DNA of 64,000 nucleotides from Astrocystis sublimbata (lineage: Eukaryota > Ascomycota > Sordariomycetes > Xylariales > Xylariaceae): contig JAJNNY010000014.1 of assembly GCA_022453515.1 (NCBI GenBank), positions 682,001-746,000 of the forward strand. Direction: 5' to 3'. A model generated the notes under the pieces. The model saw only the letters and a program-made list of their open reading frames with translations. It was not told where the DNA came from and made no database searches. Of this stretch, positions 56,444-64,000 are shown one piece after another. The position numbers were made by a program, and so were the translations under genes. Each line of letters begins with the position of its first letter. The first letter of the stretch is position 1.

Positions 56444-57143
56444 TTATTCTCTTTGAGATATTGACGTCCACATTTTGGCGCTAGAGCAAGAAGTAAGCCG
56501 AGGAGGAGCAGCAGAAGAGAGGGAGGGGAGACTAACGAGGCGCATGGCGGCGCGAGCGGCGCGCACGGTAGCGGCAGCGGCAACCCACCCCCATCCCCCA
56601 TCCCCACACCCGTGCTGCGGCAGGGTCGGGGCACGGGAACTGTGTCGGGCACTGGTGCGGAGAGGCGGCGGCAGCGGTGACGATAACGATGACGGCGGGA
56701 GCAGCCAGCCGGGCAGAGCGGCGGCGGTGGCGAGGGCGGCGAGGGCGGCTTGGACCCGCTGGCCCGGAGACGCAGCAGTCAATGCGATCTTGACCCTTAG
56801 AAGTAGAGTTTTCTTGAGTAGGTTGACTACTGCTTTCTCAGCTGCCCGCTGCTGGTCTTCAAGACGACTAGCGAGTGTCTGCTGATGGGTTGAGCTCTGA
56901 GCGAGCGTAACGGTCCCATGCGTCGATGTAGGGCTTACAGTTGGCGGGAACGTCGACTTGTTTGACCATGCGCTGCGTCATGCAGCCTAGCCACAGCGAA
57001 CGGCCACATCCAGGCTGTGGTTGCGATGACGGCGCCGGGTCAGGGCACGGGTACTGCGACGGGCACTGGTGTTGCGAATGGCATGGGTGCGGGTCATCGG
57101 CAGCGGGGTCGGCGGCGGTGATGATGATAGGTGTTAACAGTGA
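56444..57143 (-). other. GC-rich probable exonic sequence of an unknown gene, degenerate
   Basis: Minus-strand sequence from 57143 follows an acceptor (TTTTATAG with GCTAAC branch) that pairs with the GTAAGT donor at 57240. Further down, a frame reads HQQTLASRLEDQQRAAEKAV then VNLLKKTLLLRVKIAL, an amphipathic coiled-coil-like stretch, followed by Ala/Pro-rich low-complexity sequence to 56444. Two subsegments resemble each other (around 56617-56698 and 57032-57130, both with CACGGG...ACTG...CGGGCACTGGTG), indicating an old internal duplication. I could not join these pieces into one open frame. Family unknown; possibly a decayed gene. Confidence 0.3.
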
Positions 57144-57240
57144 CTATAAAAAAAAAGAAAGGTTAGCATTGAAGGAGCAAAGGCTGAGCTGATGCAAAGT
57201 GAAAAGGGGGAAGAACGAGAAGTAGAAAAAAGGAACTTAC

Positions 57241-57446
57241 CGGTATCGTCGGAGTCATAGGTCACGCAGGCCTGGATGAGGGCAACCTCCACCTCCTGGG
57301 TTCGGATCAGCTATTAAGCCGCACCGGATCGCAAACGGCTCCGCTTCCTAGGCGGCCACCCCTCCGTCCTTATAGCTCCTCGCCAGGGTCCGCAAGAAGT
57401 ACAGGCAGAAATCCTTTCCGGCGTTCATCGGTGTGTACAGAGGCAT
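57241..57446 (-). pseudogene. small unknown coding unit, copy 2, TAG after codon 32
   Basis: From the ATG at 57446 the frame reads MPLYTPMNAGKDFCLYFLRT and 12 more residues, then TAG (57350-57348), then EAEPFAIRC. Copy 1, 397 bp upstream on the same strand, has the same 32-codon length, the same TAG and the same EAEPFAIRC. Beyond that the frames diverge: here a different frame encodes TQEVEVALIQACVTYDSDDT up to a consensus donor (GTAAGT at 57240). Differences from copy 1 fall mainly at third codon positions, as expected of sequence once under protein selection. Family unrecognised. Called pseudogene because of the stop, although readthrough cannot be excluded. Confidence 0.4.
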
Positions 57447-57498
57447 GTTGTCGGGGGCGCGCGAAGTTGATTGCTTGAGAGGCTTGGTAGCGCCTCTA

Positions 57499-57843
57499 TT
57501 AATAGTAGGCCCAAGGCATTTCAAGGGGCAAGTCCAAGGAGAGTTCGGCGAGTGCTTGGCGAAACTCCGAAGAGTAAGTGTAGATGGGGGGGGGGCGCGA
57601 CCCGTCTTCGGCGGCCTCTCCAGCTTCCGCGTGCCAAAACGGGCGCACCCAGGCCAGAATCGCCATCAGGTCGGCGGCGTCTCCCAACATCATGGGGGTC
57701 GTCCACCCCAAGCACACACAGCGGATCGCAAAGGGCTCCGCCTCCTAGACGGCAGCGCCTGCGCCCTTGTAACTTTTCGCCTGAGTTCTCAGGCAGTGGA
57801 AGCAGAAGTCCTTTCCAGCGGACATCGGGCAGTACAGAGGCAT
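57499..57843 (-). pseudogene. small unknown coding unit, copy 1, TAG after codon 32
   Basis: From the ATG at 57843 the frame reads MPLYCPMSAGKDFCFHCLRT and 12 more residues to TAG (57747-57745). It then stays open in the same frame: EAEPFAIRCVCLGWTTPM, MLGDAADLMAILAWVRPFWH and on to a stop near 57499. The protein-like character on both sides of the TAG, and its conservation in copy 2, suggest that a sense codon (TGG would fit a G-to-A change) became TAG, or that the stop is read through. No family recognised; no signal peptide or membrane span. Confidence 0.4.
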
Positions 57844-58869
57844 AGCGGCGACGGGTTAGGAGCGGTTGGGGGCTTGGTCGCCAGGTGTTGATTGAAGAAA
57901 TGAAAAATCTGGCGGCGAGGGGGCGAGCAGGAGTGCGAACGGGAGGGATGAGAAAGGAAGAACTTAGGAAGCGGGTTGCTGGCATTGCTGGGAGGCGTTA
58001 TTGCGTATTTGAGCGAATACTGATTCATGGGTATAAACGATACTTAATTGATGATCACCGAAGATTTTGTAGATGATTAGGGGTTGGTAAAGCTGAATAA
58101 TGATGAATTTTGTGTTGATTTCGTTGTTGTTGTGGTTGTGGTGGTGGTGATTGGGAGAGGAGAGGAGGGTGTGGGAGATTGTAAACAAGTTTCCCTCATC
58201 TCCCTGTCTCTTTGCCTAAAGCCATAGTTGAGATTCATTGCTACGTCATGACTGTGATGTGAGGTTATGCGATCCGGAGGCAGGTGTTCTCGCAATGTCG
58301 AATTTTCCTATAAACTTTAATTTGCCAACGACACGTTCTGTATAGCAAAAGTGTCCCCCTATGTACAGAGTTCCTCCCCAATCTACCACTACTCCCTCCT
58401 TTCCTCAAACCGAGTAGCTCACGAACCAAAGTTTATACCACCGCCTACAAGGATATCGCCAGGCAACGGGGTGACGTTTTCAAGTCTGGTGAGCAGTTGC
58501 TTAAGAGCTAGTTCACGTTAGCCGTGCCAAGTTGTAACCGCCGCGTCGCTGGGATCTGCAATGTCACTATCATGTTAACAGACAACTCACTGCCTACGTA
58601 ATCTTGCCCACAACATGATGCCGCTTGCCTCTTCGGCTTGGAATTGTATGTGGGGTGAATATATACTGTCAGTGGGACTGACTGGCCGGCTCGGCTCTCT
58701 GAAGCTCAAGTAAAATTGAGCGTATGCACTCAGGTACTACAGCATGCGTTTATAAATGCGACTTTACGTACTCATAACCTTGTTTTCCCACTTTTATTCG
58801 TATTTTGATTTGCTATTCAATCAATTATAGAATGATTGAGTAATCCCATTCCCGTCCCGTTTCTGTCTT
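57844..58869. other. intergenic, no supported gene
   Basis: It lies upstream of the duplicated unit and downstream of the GMC oxidoreductase. A GTTGTTGTGGTTGTGGTGGTGGTG tract lies at about 58122-58147. Short frames only. Confidence 0.45.
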
Positions 58870-60731
58870 TCAGGCGAAGTCTTCCTTGATTAAATCAGCA
58901 GCCCTCTCGGCCACTGCATACACTGTTGCCATAGGATTTGCCCTAGTTATCAAGGGGAAAATACTTGCATCTACCACGCGTAGATTCCTCGTACCGTGAA
59001 CAACCAAGCGGCTGTTAACTACACCACCTAGCTCGATTGGAAGCATGGCACACGTCGAAGTTGGATGCCAGCTACTCAGCGTCGTCTTCTTGACGTATTC
59101 CTTCATAGACTCAATGCTGTTATCTACAGGAGCACTAGCATTTCGTCGACCTCCAGGCTTGAGAAGCGATGCGAGCGGCTCTTGCGAGACAATTGTAGAG
59201 ACGTATGCCATGTGGCGCGCCAACATTTCTAGATCTAACGGATGACGAAGGTACCCTGGGTCCAGTTTCACGGCATCAAAGGCATCGACGCTGCGGATGT
59301 GCACTGAGCCGCGCGATAGAGGCTGCAGGTTATACACCGCAATCGTGAAGTAGTTCCCTGGTAAGAACCCCGATTGCAGTAGTGAGGAGCCGGCTTCGGC
59401 GCCGAAGTTGCCCTGGGACGCTTGCCCGCAGAATGTGGCAGTCGCCTCTGACGGCGTCTGGAGAATAAGGGTGTAGTATTTTAATTGTGCAGGCAGGAGG
59501 GGGTGCTCGTCAGTGAGCTCGGAGGTGTGCGGGAGTAAGTCGTCCGGTAAGGTGTCCTCAAGACCGAGGAGCGCGTACGAGATCACGCCGCCTGTGGCCA
59601 GGGGCCCAGACCGCGATTCAGCGTAATCCTTCATGGCGCTCTCGGTGGCAGTTGCATCTTGACGGAGGAGGTCATCAAGGGTCTTCAAGCCGTCTTGGAC
59701 TTCAAAGCTCAGGCCCGTCATTGGGTGGTCCTGCAGGTTTTCCCCGACATATTTATTGGCCACTATGACGGGGATCCCGAGCGAGGAAAGGAGCTCGGGG
59801 TCTCCAATGCCTGAAAGCTCAAGGATTTTAGGAGAGTGTATGGTTCCTGCGGAGAGGATAACCTCTCTCTTGGCGTGTGCGGTCTTGGTTTCTCCATTGT
59901 GCAAGTACTGGACCCCTGTCGCAACAACTTCTGGGAAACTGCCGTTGAGGATGACTCTTTGGACGTGAGCGCCAGTGATAACAACCAAGTTCTTGCGATC
60001 CTGTACTGGTTTAAGGTACCCAGTATTTGCATCACTTCGCTGCCGTGTTGTCGAATCGACAGAGGCAGCATTGGTGAACGCACCGGTGACGTTTCCAGAG
60101 AAAGGGTCACCACTGATACCATGTCCTAACCCGCGCATTGTATTAACCCATGCCTTGGGAAATGGATTGTCGGTATCTCCAGGAAAACTAACTCGAATCG
60201 GCCCATTGGCGCCATTGACCTCGGGGTCAACGTGGTCCAGGTGGTAGTGGCCGTGGACACGAGTGTCTGGAGGGGGTAGGTCCAACGTAAACGACTTCCG
60301 AAAGTATGGCGCAAGAACATCCCAATCCCAACCAGGATTGCCAAGTTCGCCCCAGGTGTCAATGTTGAGCTTGGAAGTTGCTAGGAACACCTGACCATTG
60401 ACGGCGCTGCTTCCATCAAGTGTTCGTCCTAGCGGAAGTCTGATTGTCTTGTTATGAAGCGCAGCCTATAATCAATCAGTGAGAGGAACCTCGTTAAATG
60501 ACGAGTCACCGAGCTAACTTGCGGCTCTGTCACAATGTCCCAATCCGTGTCGGTGCCCATCAGTGTTGGGTAAAGAAGTGGCGTCGTGACTCGGGGATCC
60601 GAAACCCGATCTTCACCTGCTTCGAGTAGAAGTACTCGAATATTGCTGTCTTCGCTCAGTCTGTTGGCTAGAACCAACCCAGCTGTGCCGCCTCCAACAA
60701 TAATGAAGTCGTAGTTGTTGGATGCTTCCAT
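58870..60731 (-). CDS. GMC-family FAD oxidoreductase
   Basis: Two exons (60731-60519, 60465-58870) give 602 aa; the 53-nt intron (GTTAGC...TATAG) is phase 0. The N-terminal FAD fold is [20 protein letters not shown] with [11 protein letters not shown] signature 1 spans the start of exon 2 ([18 protein letters not shown]). Signature 2 is [20 protein letters not shown]. The C-terminal active site has [13 protein letters not shown] (catalytic His) and [15 protein letters not shown] (Asn at the second position). No signal peptide is seen, so it is probably intracellular, unlike secreted glucose or aryl-alcohol oxidases. GMC enzymes oxidise alcohols or sugars using FAD; the substrate is not predictable here. 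It lies downstream of, and on the same strand as, the WD40 gene. Confidence 0.9.
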
Positions 60732-61419
60732 GGTGACTGCTGAATGGTGATGGCTGTTGACAGGATGGGTGGACTGGGAGCTACAATGAGATTGCGGGTG
60801 CAGGTGAATGACAATTGTCTATTGTCCCTTGGGAGACGAATTCATCATGTTCAGATAGCTAACAGTAAGAGGAGTAGGGCAAATGGAAGGTAGTATTAGA
60901 TTAGGTACGTGCTGATAAGAGGGGTTCACCTCAGCTAACAACGCACACCCTGCATTTCTACCAACAACCAACAAAGGATCTAACATGGCGTGTAATCCTG
61001 GTTCGTCAACTTTTCCCTACATACCTCTGTAATGTTGCGCATGGGATTTGTACGCTACATCTCGCGTTATCTAAGATCTTTGCTCATTCTCCCTCTCCGC
61101 GTCTCTTTTGAGGGGAGGATGGAGGTCTAAAGATTCTGTAATATGTTTCGCACAGCGCTTTGACCCTTGCTAAAGAAAATCCTCGTTCTCGAGTTGCGGA
61201 AAATGAATTTGAGCGAATCCAAATGATCTGCGGCAGCGAACCGCGAGGGTGCTGCGACCGTAGAGCAGGCGTTGGGTGAGCTGGCGACGTGTCTGTGTAG
61301 AAGGGACGAAATCGGTGTGATGATGGGGAGTCGCGAGAACTGGAAGGTTGCTGTCGCGATTTGGTTCTCACACCACTAATCAAGACACCCAAACATTACC
61401 TGCACGTCGGCACAGATGT
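60732..61419. other. promoter of the GMC gene and 3' region of the WD40 gene
   Basis: No gene is seen. It contains the GMC upstream region and the WD40 3' end. Confidence 0.45.
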
Positions 61420-64000
61420 CTAGCACTTTCGAGGAAGCAAGAAGAAACTAACTCTATGCCGCTCCAAAAACTCCTCCAACAACTGTGCATCTTCGCTGAA
61501 CCGGAAGAACATCACGAGTCCTGATGCGCAGCCGATGGCCACCCGATTGCCTTGGACAAAAACAGCCCTGGGGCGATAGCGTTTGGGCAGGAATATCGCT
61601 TCCTTGCCCTTGTACTTGATCCAGCCCCCCTCAGAGTCTACACTCCAGGGCGCCCAAGCGGGCCATGGCTCCGTACCCGGCGGCGCCATCGGGGACGTGG
61701 AATGTACCGGGCTCATCTCCGTCAGAATCCAGCTCTCCACTTTCGGGTCGCTGCTGAATCGCAGCGATGTGAAGGTGGAGGGTTGGTCTTGCTTTCGGAC
61801 GCGGCACTCGCTGCTTTCTAAGTCTGGCTCCAAGTCCCACATACGCAGCTCGTTGTTGGAAGCTGAGGCTACAACACGCTTTCCGTCGGGCGAGAAGGTC
61901 ACGCTTTGAATGCGTGAAACGTTGGAAGAGAATTTCGCCTTTGCCTCGGTGTTAGATGATTCTTCTGGTTTGGCGCTGGTGGTATTCACATCCCAAACAT
62001 AAACCAGTTCGTCGTCCCCAGCGGAAGCGAGGAGGCGGCCGTCGGGTGAGAATACGACGCAAGCGGGAAATTCGGTGTGCCGGAAGACCTGGAGTGATGG
62101 ACACGCCGTGGGCTCGCCGTCTTTGTCCTTATCCGGAACCTTCGCGTCGAGGTTATAGACTCGGATTGCCTTGTCAGTAGAGGCGGTGGCGAGCAGGCGG
62201 TTGACGACCGAGGGCGGCGAGAATGCGCCCCCGAGAATCCCGTAGTCGTGCCCCTGAGTTTTGTGCGTCATTTTACCCGACTTGGTATCCCATATCTTAG
62301 CCACGCCATCCTCAGAAGTGCCTGCCAGGGCTGTGTCGTCGTGTGAAAAGAACAACGACGATAGGTAGTCATTGGCTTCAATTGAGCGGAGATAGTCGCC
62401 GGTATCGCCATCCCAGAGGAAGATAAACCCGTCCATGGAGTATGTGGCTAGGAACTTGCTGTTTGGTGAGATGACGACGATGTCGACAGGCTGCGTGTGC
62501 ATATGGACCATACTCATCGCCGTTGGTGCCGTGGTACCGTTGTCGTCGGGCTTCCAGCTGTCCACATCCGCAACTTCGACTGACCCCCCTCGGCCGCATG
62601 ATGCGATCCATGGCACGGAGTCTTTTGGGGAAAAGGCGATCTCGTGAGGTTCCCCCTCGGCGTGGCCCGTCGCTATCTCTATGAGCTTTTGGTTCGCTCC
62701 TCCGTCGAGACTCCAGATTTGTATAGGTTGCCGTTGGGATGCCACACCGAGATAGGATCCGTCATTAGAAAAAGCTAAAGAATTGACAGAGGAACGTGTG
62801 AGAGGATGGAGGGCTAGCTCCTCTATCTTGTTCTTTCCTTCCTCCTCATACATGCTCCAGATATAGATCTCCTTGTCCGAGCCCGCGGCCAGCAGCTTCG
62901 ACGACGGGCAGAAGGCCATTGCATCTATTTTATCGCCAAACTCCTTCAGCTCTTTGATTTCTTCACCATATTCGTTCCAGACAACCAACCGTTCCCCTAT
63001 ACTCGTGACAAGAAACCCACTCTCAATGGCCCCAGCGGCATCACTCTTCGTATTGCTGTTGCCTATTCCATCATCAGTCAAATATACAACGCATGTCGCA
63101 CCAGGGCAGGCCCAGTGGCGGTGCGGCTTTCCATTGGACTCCTCGACGTTCCAGATAGCGATCACGCCGTCTTTGCCTTCCTTGACTACAGCGACTACGG
63201 CGAGCCTTTTCCCATCCGTTGAAAAGGAGATGTCTAGCATGGAGGCGTCCTTGAAGTCATTGCCGATGTCGGACCCCTGAACGGACCAGAAGGGATGCGA
63301 TTCCCCCATATTCCACATCTTAATGTGGATTGAATCCATAGTAGCAATGAGAGAAGGGCTGCCAGGCGAGAACCTGACGCGCCGCGGCGGACTATCAAAA
63401 CCCTTTAGAATCGCCTGCGGCGTGCCTATGAGCGGGTCCCAGAGCCGGATCGTGTAGTCATCCGAGGCCGAGGCGAGAACGCGACCATCGGGAGAGAACG
63501 CACATGACTGCACCTGACCTGTGTGCCCTTCGAGTGCGAGTGTAGTGCCGGGTGCGACCGTGGGGGTCGAGCTCAGCCACGGGAATCCAGTGCGTAGGAG
63601 ATCGCTGCGTCTTTTCCCGAAGCCGGGATAGAATAGGAGGCTGTTCTTCAGCGAAACTCGGGGCGGGCTTTGGGTGGATTGATGGAACCGGAGGAACCGG
63701 CTGCTGGACTGGATCGCAGAGAAGCATCTCTTGAGAGCATCGTCGTTGGGTCGGCTAGACCATTTCTGGGGCGAAGGGCGGCGTTAGTCTCATTGAAACT
63801 GAAAAAGGGGAAAGGGAAACAAACCTGAAAGATGCGCTCAACATCAAGAAGCTGGGTGAGTATCTGTGCCAGAACCGAGGGCGGGCTTAGTGTCTCGAGC
63901 CACTGGAGGAAATACTTCTCCAGGAACTCGGTGACTTTGTTCAAGGTCTTTTTGTATTTTTCTTGAACGCTCTCGTCATTGAGCTGGGATAGATGTTTTA
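61420..64000 (-). CDS. WD40-repeat protein, C-terminal part of a probable NACHT/STAND-type protein, cut by the window edge
   Basis: Visible exons are 64000-63825 (enters mid-codon) and 63765-61420, joined by a 59-nt intron (GTTTGT...CCCCAG). About 840 residues are visible. The first part (TEFLEKYFLQWLETLSPPSV, LAQILTQLLDVERIF, then DALKRCFSAIQSSSRFLRFH) resembles the helical linker between NACHT NTPase and WD40 domains in fungal NLR-like proteins. WD40 repeats start at LALEGHTGQVQSCAFSPDGR and continue as a degenerate propeller to the C-terminus (FSPDGRLLASAGDDELVYVW, FSPDGKRVVASASNNELRMW and others). The NTPase domain, if present, lies beyond the window. Such proteins act in non-self recognition and programmed cell death in filamentous fungi. 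The repeats are diverged rather than near-identical, unlike the fast-evolving HET-D/HET-E type. Confidence 0.8.

Noticed and set aside
58870..64000. secondary-metabolite gene cluster (GMC oxidoreductase, with the FAD monooxygenase further left)
   Set aside because: No PKS, NRPS, terpene cyclase or transporter in the window, and the two enzymes are 26 kb apart with housekeeping genes between.

Overview
The window is from a filamentous ascomycete (Pezizomycotina). The evidence is the gene set (YVH1, RTT106, ORC6, KGD4, TRM12, VFA1, SSP120 and ribosomal S18 homologues) and the small introns of about 55-190 nt with GTRNGT donors, CTRAY-like branch points and YAG acceptors. Fungal-specific families also occur: 2EXR-like proteins, a NACHT-WD40-type protein and a GMC oxidoreductase. 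A sordariomycete or leotiomycete is my guess; nothing here fixes the class. Gene models were spliced by hand by matching phases, and every multi-exon model below closes in frame.

Layout. 1-0.6 kb: edge of an unrecognised minus-strand gene. 0.6-7.7 kb: no convincing gene, ending in a pyrimidine-rich leader. 7.7-9.7 kb: C2H2 zinc-finger regulator. 11.2-12.5 kb: YVH1 phosphatase. 12.5-23.5 kb: about 11 kb without a recognisable gene, rich in microsatellites. 23.5-26.5 kb: VFA1 and RTT106, divergent. 28.3-32.6 kb: a secreted pepsin-like protein that has lost both catalytic triplets, convergent with an FAD monooxygenase. 33.4-38.4 kb: three 2EXR-like paralogues, the first broken. 39.3-43.9 kb: ORC6, SSP120-like and TRM12, tightly packed. 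44-48 kb: gene-poor. 48.2-54.8 kb: ribosomal S18, KGD4 and a polynucleotide kinase/3'-phosphatase. 56.4-58 kb: a GC-rich locus with two diverged copies of a small unknown coding unit, both carrying TAG after codon 32. 58.9-64 kb: a GMC oxidoreductase and the C-terminal part of a WD40 protein that runs off the right edge.

The core genes cover DNA replication and repair (ORC6, PNK), chromatin (RTT106), translation (S18, YVH1, TRM12), endosome and secretory traffic (VFA1, SSP120) and mitochondrial 2-oxoglutarate dehydrogenase (KGD4). They are interleaved with accessory genes (pepsin-like protein, monooxygenase, 2EXR family, GMC, WD40). I see no co-regulated biosynthetic cluster. The most unusual items are the pseudo-active-site aspartyl protease with a mucin-like tail, the TAG-interrupted duplicated unit, the 2EXR paralogue cluster with a homopolymer frameshift, and a possible second, mitochondrial start for the polynucleotide kinase.
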